DNA from: Bufo bufo
Taxonomy: Eukaryota; Chordata; Amphibia; Anura; Bufonidae
Reading direction: 5' to 3'
DNA: 64,000 bases
Assembly: GCF_905171765.1 (NCBI RefSeq)
Contig: NC_053391.1
Span: forward strand, 656,985,750 to 657,049,749
The notes beneath the pieces were generated by a model, which was not told where the DNA came from, did not search any database, and saw only the letters and a list, made by a program, of their open reading frames with translations. The position numbers and the translations under genes are program-made. Below, piece by piece: positions 9,238 through 20,100 of the stretch (positions are counted from its first letter, which is position 1; each line of letters opens with the position of its first letter).

Positions 9238-12155
9238 ATTTGTCATTACCCTCATGACTTACTATTTTACTATGAACCATGTATTTTATTATGTACCAAA
9301 TAAGTAGAGATGAGTGAATTTTTCAAAAATTCGATTAGCCGGTTCGCTGAATTTTTCAGGAAAATTTTGATTCAATCCGAATATATTCATGGCGAATTAC
9401 GTTAAAAAAACTGTTATTTCCTGGCTGCAGAGCCTTTATAGGGGTGTAGAACACTGTGCCTTGCAGTAACACGCATAGGGAGTCTGCTGTGGTAGTGAAG
9501 CAATACTGTGAGTCAGTATGACATGCAGATGACAAACGTTGCTCTTAGAATCACTGCACACTTCACTTATTTGGGCAGTTACGGGGCCAAAACTGACCAA
9601 ATAACTAAAGTATGAACTCAGCCTTACAGGTCGATGTTAGCGTCAAGAAGAAGTGCACTCCTTTTACACCGTCGCCAGCTGATTCCACATAGATGTCTAC
9701 AGAACCTGTTCTATTAAACGCTTATACAAGTAGAGCCCCCCGGACAGAGTGGACAGAGTGTCAGCAGTAAGTTTGTGTTGACGTCACAGATTATTTTGCC
9801 CTTCCTCTGATCCGTCAGAACAATAACCCACAAAAAACGGATCCTGTCTGTGGAGCATCCGCCTTCACTCGATCAGCATTTGCTCAATAATCCATCAGTT
9901 ATGCTGAAGCCAAAAAAAACAGGAGTGGATGTAAAACAGAGATGTCACGTGAATGGAATATTTGCATGTCTTCTGTGTTTTGCACTCACTCCTGCTTTTG
10001 GCTACCAAATCATAAGCCAATTCTGATGGGACCATACAGGCCTTACAGCTGCTATACAGACAGGATCCGTTATGCGTCTTATTTTTCCTTCCTTCTGACA
10101 GATCAGAAGAAAGGTTAAAAAAAGGGTGATGTCAACCATGCCGAAAGCCAAAATAGTGGACCAGTCATGAAGTGGGGATGGTGGGAACAGCATGAGAAGT
10201 CCACAGACTTATGACATAGTGGTGAGGGGGAAGCTACTCATCAGCAACTCTAGACTCAGGCTGCTGCTGATGGAGCTGGTACTGCTCCTGCCACCCCACC
10301 CCTCCCCAGCAGCCATGGCAGTGGAACGTGAGCACAGAAAGCCCCCCCCCCCTTGGTCAGACCTGCGAGAGGATGGACGATGGCGCAGATAGGCAGCGAC
10401 CAACTGACTACATAGGATGTCTCTGTAGTAGTTCAGTTTGTCCTCCCTCTCAGTAGGTGTAGAAAAGGCCCCTATTCTGGACCGGTAGCGAGGGTACAAC
10501 AAGGTGGAGAGCCAGAAGTCATCCCTCTACCGAATGATGACAATTCGTCTGTCACTACGCAAGCAAGTGAGCATGCATCGGGCCATTTGTCCAAGTGACT
10601 CGGAGGGTTTTCCTGCCTCCATCTCCACTGCATACTGCCATGGTGTGTCCGGGTCCTCTGCCTCATCTTCCTCATCGCCCTGTAGCTCCTCTGGCTGCTC
10701 CTGCTCCTCCTTATCTGTCACCTCTGTGTAAAAAACACACATTTTGCTACACATTGCTGGTGCTCCAATGTCCTCCAGTTCAGCCCCCACAGGGCTCATG
10801 TGGCCGTGAGATCTAGGGCGCCACGTCTCCAGTCCCCTGACCAGCCAGATTTATCAGCATCTGTTCCAGGACATGAAGCAGTGGAATGACGTTGTTCATC
10901 CCGTAGCCCTGGCAACTGACAAATAACGTAGCCTCCTTAAAGGGCCTGAGCAAATGTCAGGTGTCCCGCATGAGCTGCCACTGGCTGACATCGAAGTTAC
11001 ACAGGGGAGTACTCCTATCTGCTTGCATCATCAATAAATCGTGGATGGCCTTTCTCTGTTCGTATAGTTGGTCCAACATATGGAGGGTGGAATTCCAACA
11101 GGTGAAAACGTCGCATATCAGCCTATGTTGGGGAATGCCATTCTGCCTCTGCAGCTCAAGGAGGGTGTGTTTTGATGTGTACAAGTGGCTGAAGTGCATG
11201 CAAAGTTTCCTGGCCATTTTTAGGATGTCTTGCAGATGGGTGGAAGACTTCAGGAACCGCTTGACAACCAGATTGAACACATGTGCCATGCAGGGCGCAT
11301 GGCTCAGCCTTCTTTGACGCAGCACCGACACCATGTTCTTCCCGTTGTCGGTCAGCATGGTTCCGATTTTCAGTTGTCGCAGAGAATGCCAGGATTCGAT
11401 TTCTTGATGCATCACACGGAGCAGTTCCTCCCCTGTGTGACTCAGTTCGCCAAGGTAAACCAGGTGCAGAACAGCGTGACACCGCCGAGCCCTGCACATG
11501 TGCACAGGGGCACTGTGGCTTGACCCTGCAGTGGAGGCTGAGGACATGGTGGAGGATGAGGAGGCAGAGGCGGACATTGTCACAGGACCAACGGCCTGAC
11601 AACATGGAGACGGAAGTGGCGTGACCTGGCCAAGTTGCTGGGGTGGCTGTACTGGAACCATGCAGTACCAATAGTCAGAGACGATAAATCCTGTTTCTGG
11701 TCGTATTTTAAAATATAACTTTTATTTTTACTTTATTAAACAAATATTGCCACAAAAAACATAAAGAGAATTTAAAAATACATATGGAGGGCAATAGAGT
11801 ATTTGGGGCTGAGGGTATATTGTCACTATTTATCAGTAGGTCAGATGATATTGCTACATATCTCTCCGACAATGGAGCGCAGGTGGTGTGGAATATCTTG
11901 TGTCTGTAGTGTCAGCCAACACCAGGCACTCTGTGAATTATACTGCACTCTATTGGCTTATTACCCTGCCTAAAGTGCTATTAATATAGTATCTGATCAC
12001 TGCTAAGACACTATTAGTGGCTAACTGCCACCCGCACTTCAATCTTTTGGCACTGCCCCTATAGTATACTGGTGTACACGGCGTCTGCAGTTCGCCGTGC
12101 TTCTATTAGTGCATTTGCCCTGCCATCATTTTTAAAAGGCTAAAGATACAGCTCC

Positions 12156-12194
12156 CCCGACATGTTTCACCGCGAGATGCGGCGTCTTCAGGGG
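12156..12194 (-). ncRNA. hammerhead ribozyme motif, left arm of foldback A
   Basis: This is the mirror copy of the motif at 12222-12262. On the minus strand it has CTGAAGA (consensus CUGANGA), a GC-rich stem II, GAAAC, a two-base-pair stem III and GTC at the expected cleavage position. Stem I is three pairs here. Confidence 0.6.
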
Positions 12195-12221
12195 AAAAGG
12201 AGCTACTATCAACAATCCTTT

Positions 12222-12262
12222 CCCCCTGAAGACGCCGCATCTCGCGGTGAAACATGTCGGGG
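12222..12262 (+). ncRNA. hammerhead ribozyme motif, right arm of foldback A
   Basis: In order: stem I strand CCCC, core CTGAAGA, stem II GCCGC paired with GCGGT across a five-base loop, GAAAC, a minimal stem III (AC pairing with GT across AT), H17 = C, then GGGG closing stem I. All conserved hammerhead core positions are present, with one extra C before stem II. Very short stem III is a known feature of hammerheads in Penelope-like elements. Self-cleavage is untested. Confidence 0.65.
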
Positions 12263-14061
12263 GAGCTGTATCTTTAGCCTTTTAAAAATGATGGCAGGGC
12301 AAATGCACTAATAGAAGCACGCCGAACTGCAGACGCCGTGTACACCAGTATACTATAGGGGCAGTGCCAAAAGATTGAAGTGCGGGTGGCAGTTAGCCAC
12401 TAATAGTGTCTTAGCAGTGATCAGATACTATATTAATAGCACTTTAGGCAGGGTAATAAGCCAATAGAGTGCAGTATAATTCACAGAGTGCCTGGTGTCG
12501 GCTGACACTACAGACACAAGATATTCCACACCACCTGCACTCCATTGTCAGAGAGATATGTAGCAATATCATCTGACCTACTGATAAATAGTGACAATAT
12601 ACCCTCAGCCCCAAATACTCTATTGCCCTCCATATGTATTTTTAAATTCTCTTTATGTTTTGTATGGCAATATTTGTTTAATAAAAGTAAAATTAAAAGT
12701 TATATTTTAAAATACAACCAGAAACAGGATTTATAGTCTCTGACTATTGGAACTGCATATTTGACCTCCTGGGTCCAGTGGGTCATTTGAAAATATTATA
12801 TGTACTGGAACCACATTCACCCAGTGGGCCGTAAAGGATATGTATTGTCCCTGACCATAGTTACAGCTCCACAATTCGGAGCTGCCGTGCACTTTGACAG
12901 TTTCCGACAGGCTCAAGGACTGGCCCACCTGTAGTGTCCCACTACGTTAAGGTGGGCACTACTAAGGGTTATGTTGCTCCCACCTCCTGTGGGAGAATGG
13001 TATTTTGTATTGCATTGTAATGCCATGTTAATTCCTGTGTACCAGGCCTGTTAGGGGTGTAGTTTCTCCTCCCAAGCTGTAGGGAACCCCCTAGTATATA
13101 TAGTTAGGCCCAGACAGGAAAGAGTTAGTTCAGTCTAATCCAGGAGGCTAAGTAGCTCAGGCTAGCCTGCCTGAGGTCCCTGAGCAAGAGAAGCTCAGAA
13201 GTTAATCCAGGGGAAGAAGTTACCTCCTGAAGATATCTAGCACCTTTAAAAGTACAGAGCAGAGCCACTTTTATCCAGCAAAATAGAAAGCTGAAGGGCA
13301 GTAGGATATTTACAGCAAGAGGATATATACCAGAGGAAGTTTTCCCTACCCAAGGATAAATCCAGCAATACGGCATACGGGCCTTGGTGAAAGCCAGACA
13401 GGATCTGAGGAAAGTGCAGCCTAATAAAGATGTCCCGAACTATTCGCCGGCGAATAGTTCCCAGCGAACATAGCTTGTTCGTGTTCGCCGCGGTGGGCGA
13501 ACATATGCGATGTTCGGTCCGCCCCCTAAACGTCATCATTGAGCAAACTTTGACCCTGTACCTCACAGTCAGCAGACACATTCCAGCCAATCAGCAGACC
13601 CTCCCTCCCAGACCCTCCCACCTCCTATCAAATAGCAAGGACAGCATCCATCTTAGATTCATTCTGAAGCTGCAGTGTCACAAATTTGACTAAGTTGTTA
13701 TCACAATGCGATTAATACAGGTTATATTAACCGCATTGCGAATTCAACTTAGAGCTGGGTTCCTAATGGTTGTTATATTGCTAGAATATAACGAAGTTTG
13801 AGAATATAGTGCTATATTCGTTATATTCGTCAATTCTAGCAATACAACCATTAGGAACTCAGATCTAAGTTGTAATCGCAATGCGATTAATACAGGTTAT
13901 ATTGAGCGCATTGCGAATTCAACGTAGAGCTGGGTTCCTAATGGTTACAGTGGCGTTGCTATGGCTGGTGTCACCCGGTGCGGTAGAAAATGGTGTCACC
14001 CCTGCCCCCGCCCCCCCCGAAGCCATAATAAAGAGATAAAGAGAGAAAAAAAGAAGTCACT

Positions 14062-14140
14062 AAGTCAGCTCCAATCAGATATCTGCATGGACCCAGAGTC
14101 TTGGTCTATGTGCAGATATCTGATTGGAGCTGACTTCTTA
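14062..14140. repeat. perfect hairpin in the hAT MITE
   Basis: AGTCAGCTCCAATCAGATAT is followed about 40 bp later by its exact reverse complement, giving a stem of roughly 30 bp with a short loop. Confidence 0.8.
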
Positions 14141-14213
14141 TTTTCTCTTTTGCACATAAACGTTTAAACTATATTCCTTAGTAAAAATGACCAGTCCACA
14201 CCATGTGGGTCTA

Positions 14214-15794
14214 CACTGCTCAAAAAAATAAAGGGAACACTTAAACAACACAATGTAACTCCAAGTCAATCACACTTCTGTGAAATCAAACTGTCCACTT
14301 AGGAAGCAACACTGAGTGACAATCAATTTCACATGCTGTTGTGCAAATGGGATAGACAACAGGTGGAAATTATAGACAATTAGCAAGACACCCTCAATAA
14401 AGGAGTGGTTCTGCAGGTGGTGACTACAGACCACTTCTCAGTTCCTATGCTTCCTGGCTGATGTTTTGGTCTCTTTTGAATGCTGGCGGTGCTTTCACTC
14501 TAGTGGTAGCATGAGACGGAGTCTACAACCCACACAAGTGGCTCAGGTAGTGCAGCTTATCCAGGATGGCACATCAATGCGAGCTGTGGCAAGAAGGTTT
14601 GCTGTGTCTGTCAGCGTAGTGTCCAGAGCATGGAGTCGCTACCAGGAGACAGGCCAGTACATCAGGAGACGTGGAGGAGGCCGTAGGAGGGCAACAACCC
14701 AGCAGCAGGACCGCTACCTCTGCCTTTGTGCAAGGAGGAACAGGATGAGCACTGCCATAGCCCTGCAAAATGACCTCCAGCAGGCCACAAATGTGCATGT
14801 GTCTGCTCAAACGGTCAGAAACAGACTCCATGAGGGTGATATGAGGGCCCGACGTCCACAGGTGGGGGTTGTGCTTACAGCCCAACACCGTGCAGGACGT
14901 TTGGCATTTGCCAGAGAACACCAAGATTGGCAAATTCGCCACTGGCGCCCTGTGCTCTTCACAGATGAAAGCAGGTTCACACTGAGCACATGTGACAGAC
15001 GTGACAGAGTCTTGAGACGCCGTGGAAAACGTTCTGCTGCCTGCAACATCCTCCAGCATGACCGGTTTGGCATTGGGTCAGTAATGGTGTGGGGTGGCAT
15101 TTCTTTGGAGGGCCGCACAGCCCTCCATGTGCTCGCCAGAGGTAGCCTGACTGCCATTAGGTACCGAGATGAGATCCTCAGACCCCTTGTGAGACCATAT
15201 GCTGGTGCGGTTGGACCTGGGTTCCTCCTAATGCAAGACAATGCTAGACCTCATGTGGCTGGAGTGTGTCAGCAGTTCCTGCAAGACGAAGGCATTGATG
15301 CTATGGACTGGCCCGCCCGTTCCCCAGACCTGAATCCAATTGAGCACATCTGGGACATCATGTCTCGCTCTATCCACCAACGTCACGTTGCACCACAGAC
15401 TGTCCAGGAGTTGGCAGATGCTTTAGTCCAGGTCTGCGAGGAGATCCCTCAGAAGACCGTCCGCCACCTCATCAGGAGCATGCACAAGCTTTGTAGGGAG
15501 GTCATACAGGCATGTGGAGGCCACACACACTACTGAGACTCATTTTGACTTGTTTTAAGGACATTACATCAAAGTTGGATCAGCCTGTAGTGTGTTTTTC
15601 CACTTTAATTTTGAGTGTGACTCCAAATCCAGACCTCCATGGGTTGAAAAATTTGATTTCCATTTTTTTTTTTTGTGTGATTTTGTTGTCAGCACATTCA
15701 ACTATTTAAAGAACAAAGTATTTCAGAAGAATATTTAATTAATTCAGATCTAGGATGTGTTATTTTTGTGTTCCCTTTATTTTTTTGAGCAGTG
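14214..15794 (+). mobile_element. intact Tc1-like transposon, copy 1
   Basis: The 1581-bp element begins CACTGCTCAAAAAAATAAAG and ends with its reverse complement; the TA dinucleotide is duplicated on both sides (14212-14213 and 15795-15796). It encodes one uninterrupted transposase. It sits in the hAT MITE, which sits in the LTR, which sits in the hAT. A sister copy at 55846-57421 is in the opposite orientation. Confidence 0.95.
14466..15536 (+). CDS. Tc1-family transposase (full length)
   Basis: The 356-residue open frame cuts and pastes Tc1 DNA at TA sites in the nucleus. Residues 16-60 are the N-terminal paired-like helix-turn-helix (segment [20 protein letters not shown]). [11 protein letters not shown] near 67-77 is the basic linker. 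The catalytic triad is D167 (FTDES), D258 (MQDNARPH) and E293 (SPDLNPIE); the last two have 34 residues between them, so DD34E. The frame opens at 14466, but family starts usually coincide with the ATG at 14511 (MRRSLQPT), which I favour. No stops or frameshifts are seen. It differs from the 56105-57169 copy at about 18 positions, including a two-residue insertion near residue 111, so activity cannot be assumed. Confidence 0.95.
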   Translation: MVSFECWRCFHSSGSMRRSLQPTQVAQVVQLIQDGTSMRAVARRFAVSVSVVSRAWSRYQETGQYIRRRGGGRRRATTQQQDRYLCLCARRNRMSTAIALQNDLQQATNVHVSAQTVRNRLHEGDMRARRPQVGVVLTAQHRAGRLAFAREHQDWQIRHWRPVLFTDESRFTLSTCDRRDRVLRRRGKRSAACNILQHDRFGIGSVMVWGGISLEGRTALHVLARGSLTAIRYRDEILRPLVRPYAGAVGPGFLLMQDNARPHVAGVCQQFLQDEGIDAMDWPARSPDLNPIEHIWDIMSRSIHQRHVAPQTVQELADALVQVCEEIPQKTVRHLIRSMHKLCREVIQACGGHTHY

Positions 15795-16808
15795 TATATT
15801 TATGAGGGCCCCCCTGAGCAAAGATTAGTAAATGTGGCCGGGTGGCCCCAGCCCACAGTTCAACCCAACCCCTTATGTCTCCTGGCCTGGGGCCGTCTCT
15901 ATAATAATCCACCAGTAATTTATGAATGGGGTTAGGTTATTAACTTATTATTATTGGGGTATTATTAAAATAATTTGGTCTATAAAGTCAGAGCCGCTCT
16001 ACCTACCTCCTCCTCCCGGCACCAGAGACTCCTGCAGGGCAGCTGCTGCGGCGCCCCACCACTCACCAGGCTGCAGTGAGTCACACCTCCGTTCCCCTTT
16101 ACCACGTGATGGCGCGACCAATACAACCATTATGAACTCAGACCTAAGTTGTAATCGCAATGCGATTATTACAGGTTATATTAATCGCATTGTGAATTCA
16201 ACTTAGAGCTGGGTTCCTAATGGTTGTATTGCTAGGATATAACGAAGATTGAGAATATAGTGCTATATCCGTTATATTCGTCAATTCTAGCAATACAACC
16301 ATTAGGATCTCAGATCTAAGTTGTAATCGCAATGCGAATTCAACTTACCACACTCTGCGTCAACTACGTAATTTTCCATGGGAGTTTTGCCATGGATCCC
16401 CCTCCGGCATGCCACAGTCCAGGTGTTAGTCCCCTTGAAACAACTTTTCCATCACTATTGTGGCCAGAAAGAGTCCCTGTGGGTTTTAAAATTCACCTGT
16501 CTATTGAAGTCTATGGCGGTTCGCCCGTTCGCGAACATTTGCGGAAATTCACGTTCGCCGTTCGCGAATGAAAATTTTTATGTTCGCGACATCTCTACAG
16601 CCTGATCTGTAAGTGTTATTCCCTCTGAGTATCTTGCAAAGTCTTTGCCTGCCATTTATGTGAAGCCTGCCTGTTACCAACCTTTTACCTATGGAACTAA
16701 CTAAAGACTGTATATAGTTGAACTGTTCAGTAAAAGAAGTTCTGGTTCACTGCAACTTTGTGTACCTCAATTATTCCATACAAATCGGTGTGCCACCGTT
16801 ACCGGCAC

Positions 16809-16821
16809 TGGCGTCACAAAC
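16809..16821 (+). promoter_or_regulatory. primer-binding-site-like sequence after the LTR
   Basis: TGGCGTCACAAAC begins one base after the LTR end. It matches the first part of the site at 38721-38738 (TGGCGTCACGAACAGGAT) in the other LTR element and resembles the tRNA-Lys type site TGGCGCCCGAACAGGG. Confidence 0.5.
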
Positions 16822-16976
16822 TGTAAATCCAATAAACTTCATTTCACTTCTCAAATATCACTGTGTGTGTCTCCTATATGATATATTTAACTGACATTTT
16901 TTATCGTAACAACCAACGATTTATGCAGGAAAATCATGACGATTAACAAGGTTGCCCAAACTTTCGCATCCCACTG
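16815..16976. mobile_element. truncated Tc1/mariner fragment
   Basis: The right end reads AACTTTCGCATCCCACTG followed by TA, a typical Tc1/mariner terminus. The fragment runs left to the LTR junction and carries no coding sequence. Confidence 0.55.
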
Positions 16977-16984
16977 TATATTTG

Positions 16985-17295
16985 TCTTTTTTTATTCAAA
17001 TATGTCCCTATACGCTTTCACCAGAAATAACTGCAGAAGTGACCTGAGAATATATTTTTCTTGTTGGACTGAAATAGGCCACTATATGCTTTGACCAGAA
17101 AACAATTAAAGAGTGAAGTGCATATATATTTTTCTTGTAGTACTGAAATACGCACTATATGCTTTCACCAGAAATAACTGCAACAGTGCAGTGCGTATAT
17201 ATATTTCTTGTTGTACTGAACTACGCCCCTATACGCTTTCAACAGAAATAGCTGTAGAAGTGAAATGTGTGTATATTTTTCTTGTAGTACTGAGT
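16985..17295. repeat. 74-bp tandem array inside the hAT right end
   Basis: Four imperfect units containing ACGCTTTCACCAGAAATAAC-like sequence start near 17012, 17086, 17159 and 17233. The array lies just inside the terminus at the transposase 5' side. The other hAT (43896-50703) also has tandem arrays at that place, with a different unit. Confidence 0.8.
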
Positions 17296-17606
17296 AAGAT
17301 ACTAAGATATAAGCCTCTAAAGGCTTTTCAACAAAAGACTTGCAGCTCAATAACAAAAAGCTTGAATGACTGAGCTGTCTAATGACTATTTGGATCCCCA
17401 AATAATCGTTCCCTGCACTTGTAAATCACTTTCCTATCAATGTCCCTAGCGCCTTCTGACGTCTCTCCCTGCACTAAGATGCTGTGAAATGATTCCTATC
17501 CTTTCCCTGCACTTATAAATCGTTTTTTTTCTCTTTTTTTCCCCCACAATCTTTTTTCCAATTCTAAACTAATTCCACTTCGTCAGCTTTGGTTCGCTCA
17601 TCTCTA

Positions 17607-18234
17607 CTAATAAGCTTTAATAAGGACTAATGTAGTTATTTATCAGTGATGTATTTCATTTATGGCCCATGGTAGTCTTTAGCGTCTCTGGTATTGATAA
17701 TGCCACTGCCAGTAATTACTGGTAATATTATTATGCACCCGGCACAGTAATTAATATCAATTCCTCCCATTCAAGAAGTTATATGCAGAATAGAAATGTA
17801 CGTAACTCAGCAGTGGTGTGTGACTGCCACCCAGTGGTGAAACTGAGGAAGTAACTGAGACAGAGTATTGTGGTTGTGTTATAAGAATATGAACCACTAT
17901 CCATCATGGTGACTGTTATATAAAGTGACAGGTAATTTTTCAACACATCGGCACAGATTTACTAAATCGTAAAGATGGCATAAGCTTAGACCGGCTGTCT
18001 AGACCTGCAGCAGATTTATCATAGCTGCTCAGGCTGGATGATAAATGTGGTGCTACAGGTTTACCCCAACCATGTGTCATTTATAATACTAGTGTCTCCT
18101 TATGTGTCAAAGAGTCCTTTGGGCCTTCGCAGGCACAAGGCCTCAAATGAGACTCCTATCTCTACACCTCTTATAGCAGTGGCCAGGATATTAGAGATAA
18201 TGTTGTGTGTTTTATGCATTATATGTAATAACAG
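17607..18234 (+). other. trpc6 intron sequence, no feature seen
   Basis: This lies between the hAT right end and the first trpc6 exon in the window. I found no coding family, palindrome or repeat terminus here beyond the expected 3' splice site at the end. Confidence 0.5.
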
Positions 18235-18244
18235 TAATATGCAG

Positions 18245-18349
18245 ATGTCTACATTTGAATCACAGCTTGGTCACAGTAAACACTCGAGCATAAGAAGTTC
18301 TGAAGATGGCAACTTAAACAACATCAGTCATCCACCCACAAGATATCAG
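18245..18349 (+). CDS. trpc6: TRPC6 antepenultimate coding exon
   Basis: This exon encodes the variable linker between the TRP-box region and the C-terminal helices of the cation channel TRPC6. Residues LGHSKHSSIRSSEDGNLNN then PPTRYQ align with the human TRPC6 linker, which has the same GH, SIRSSED and PP..YQ spacing. The donor is CAG/GTAATT, phase 0. The acceptor is probably TATGCAG at 18238-18244. An alternative AG ten bases upstream (18233-18234) would add three or four residues in the same frame. The next exon (22473) joins in phase 0. The homologous TRPC3 exon is alternatively spliced in mammals, so optional inclusion is possible. Earlier exons were not found and probably lie left of the window. 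Confidence 0.88.
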
Positions 18350-18424
18350 GTAATTATTCTGCTCTTATTATATTTAAAGGGGTATTCCCATAGGGTATGC
18401 CATCACTATGATCACTCCGAATGC

Positions 18425-19640
18425 TGGGACCAAAAGAAGGGGATGTGCAGTGGCCAGGTTTGGGGTGGACCCTACCACGCTGGGTTCCCCGGACACCATC
18501 GAGGTGTCACCATATCTTGCTGCTCTCTGGAGGGGATGGTAAGGCATGGTGCACCCCCATGGGAAATAAGTCCAGAGAGTCAGGGTCTGCAGTAAAGCAG
18601 TGTGCTACTTTACTGGAGGAACTCAACTACAAACCAATATAGACGATGCACTGACCTGGCTTCTCCAGTCTCCTCCTTGGCAGAAAATGGCTTTGTGCTG
18701 CGGAAAGGCCTAAGCTAGTGTCCCTCTCTCTCAAATGGCTGGTACCCCGGCCCAAGGGCTGGTGGCCCAGGGTCTGTGGCTCAGTTGGCAGCTGGCCTTC
18801 TGGTCAAAGGGCTGTGGCAGAGTATTCCCATCTCAATGTCACTTGAGCCCCATTTTCTGGTCACTTGTGTAGTCTGGCAGGGTCTCCTCTTATAACAAAT
18901 ACTGGTACCTATCTGCAGACTCTCTCCTACTAACCACCGGTCCCTATCTAGGGGTTCTATCTGCTCTCCTATACAGTTTCTAACTTAACTACAACCTTCA
19001 AGTGGGAAGTGTGGAGTGGAGAAGCACAGCCTAAACAGACACAATTTTGCAATTTTAGTCTGTCAGACTTGCATAGCGTTTCAATACAGGTCTATGGGAA
19101 TGACTAAGCAGTTTTTACAGACATATAAACACGTCTTCGGATGTAAACAACATATCTAAACCAGACAGTCAAAAGGTCAGTGTGTCTGTATTTTTCCCTC
19201 CAAAACTTTGCATAGTCCCTTATAGTAACCGTGGAAGATTTCTAACTTCTCAGTGCACAGATAGAAAGTCCCAGCGTCTCTCAGTATCAGCTGGCTGTGC
19301 ATTAACCTTTTCCACAGTGCAGTGCAGATATAATGCAATAACAGTGCAAATGAACCGGATATATTACAATAAAGATATCAATGCAGTTCAACAATATAAC
19401 ACAGTAAACGACAACATAAATCATAGTGCAAGTTAACCCTTTCAAGTGCAGTAAAGTAATGAGTTGATAACTTTGCATAGTAGCAATAGGGGCAAATGTC
19501 CACAGTACAAGGTAGCCTGGCTTCAGCAAGCAGAGTTTTTGCAGGGTTGGGGAACACTGTTCTGTATATAAGGCTCATAGAGGACTCAGGACAGTGTGCT
19601 CCAGCCCCCCCAACGAAATCTGATGAATTGCTCATACAGA
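18425..19640 (-). other. possible LTR-retrotransposon relic
   Basis: No protein family is visible. The style of the sequence resembles the LTR and 3' non-coding part of the element at 34207-39797: a CTTTACTGG-type stretch near 18610 and many AGTGCAA motifs at 19300-19450. I cannot define ends, so this is a weak call. Confidence 0.25.
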
Positions 19641-19653
19641 GGACAGTGTGCCC

Positions 19654-20100
19654 AGGCAACTTTCACACTAGCGTTTTTGCTGGATCCGGCAGGGCTCAGC
19701 AAAACCCCTCCTGTTACTGATAATACAACCGTCTGCATCCGTTATGAACAGATCCGGTTGTATTATCTTTACCATTGCCAAGAGGATCAGTTTTCTATAG
19801 TGTCAGATTGTGTCAGTGAAAACGGATCCGTCCCCATTGACTTGCATTGTGGATAATGATGGATCCGTCTTGCTCCGCATCCTATGATGGAAAGAAAACT
19901 GCATCATGCTGCGGTTTGCTCTCCGATACGAGAACGCAACCATACGGAACGCTTTTTAGAGAATTCCGTTCTGTTCAGTTACGTTTTGTCCCCATTGGCA
20001 ATGAATGGGGCCAAACGGAAGCGTTTTTTTTCCCCCGGTATTGAGAGCCTATGACGGATCTCAATACCGGAAAATAGAAATGCAAGTGTGAAAGTAGCCT
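19654..20100. mobile_element. palindromic MITE, GGCTACTTTCACAC family
   Basis: The ends are AGGCAACTTTCACACTAGCG and the reverse complement of AGGCTACTTTCACACTTGC. The interior is rich in GGATCCG and CGGATC blocks and contains CATTGACTTGCATTG. Relatives lie at 21868-22322 and 27926-28347. It is non-coding and no target duplication could be assigned. Confidence 0.65.

Larger units (their letters stand above)
11661..12800. mobile_element. palindromic foldback element A with 13-bp TSD
   Basis: The left arm (11661-12195) and right arm (12221-12756) are near-perfect inverted copies around a 25-bp centre. A 44-bp tail (12757-12800) is present on the right only. The 13-mer TGTACTGGAACCA flanks the element (11648-11660 and 12801-12813) and is single-copy sense sequence in the interrupted hAT gene, so it is the target duplication. 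A long TSD and a one-sided tail suit target-primed retrotransposition. Each arm carries a hammerhead-like motif at its inner end. I infer two head-to-head terminal repeats of a Penelope-like element; no RT is present. Confidence 0.75.
10209..12928 (-). pseudogene. hAT transposase relic (ZBED-like)
   Basis: Fragments in order on the minus strand: 12928-12801 with NYGQGQYISFTAHWVNVV, the conserved block around the first catalytic aspartate of ZBED-type hATs; then 11660-10957 with TMLTDNGKNMVSVL (second aspartate block), CMAHVFNLVVKRFL and a CDVFTCWNSTLHMLDQL block; then 10956-10209 with an acidic region and MARCMLTCLRSDRR plus YPRYRSRIGAF. A foldback element (11661-12800) interrupts it. In-frame stops occur, for example just after 10957, and the C-terminal dimerisation region was not found. 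It is paralogous to the 45756-49202 gene and much older. Confidence 0.85.
13425..16597. mobile_element. hAT-type MITE, interrupted by Tc1
   Basis: The termini are TAAAGATGTCCCGAAC and the reverse complement of TAGAGATGTCGCGAAC. They are flanked by CAGCCTAA (13417-13424) and CAGCCTGA (16598-16605), an 8-bp duplication with one mismatch. Without the Tc1 it is about 1.6 kb and non-coding. Internally, a roughly 190-bp segment with AATCGCAATGCGATTAATAC and its inverted partners occurs around 13680-13945 and again at 16115-16345. The terminal motif is close to that of the two large hATs in this window, so one of them could be the mobilising family. Confidence 0.8.
12930..16807 (+). mobile_element. 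retrotransposon LTR, interrupted
   Basis: The LTR starts TGTAGTGTCCCACTACG and ends CCACCGTTACCGGCA, with a primer-binding-like site just after it. Without the 3.2-kb hAT MITE at 13425-16597 it is about 700 bp. No internal retroviral coding region follows: sequence passes within about ten bases into an old Tc1 fragment. It is therefore a 5' LTR plus PBS stub inside the older hAT. The target duplication could not be identified. Confidence 0.7.
9305..17606 (-). mobile_element. hAT transposon (degenerate, host of nested insertions)
   Basis: The left end is TAGAGATGAGTGAAT and the right end is GTTCGCTCATCTCTA, which reads TAGAGATGAGCGAAC on the other strand. Flanking octamers CAAATAAG (9297-9304) and CTAATAAG (17607-17614) form an 8-bp target duplication with one mismatch, as expected for hAT. 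The termini resemble those of the hAT at 43896-50703. A minus-strand transposase relic (12928-10209) confirms the family. About half of the 8.3 kb is later insertions: a palindromic foldback, and an LTR that itself holds a hAT MITE with a Tc1 inside. The region 9305-10208 shows no coding remnant. Confidence 0.87.

Noticed and set aside
14574..15241. Minus-strand ORFs over the Tc1 at 14.2-15.8 kb (and the + strand ones at 56.4-57.1 kb)
   Set aside because: They are antisense shadows of the intact transposase genes.
17113..17401. Open frames of 78-86 codons on both strands
   Set aside because: They come from the 74-bp tandem array inside the hAT end.
1..18234. Search for further upstream trpc6 exons (TRP-box and linker)
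   Set aside because: No stretch translating to the conserved transmembrane or TRP-box segments was recognised; the preceding exon probably lies outside the window.
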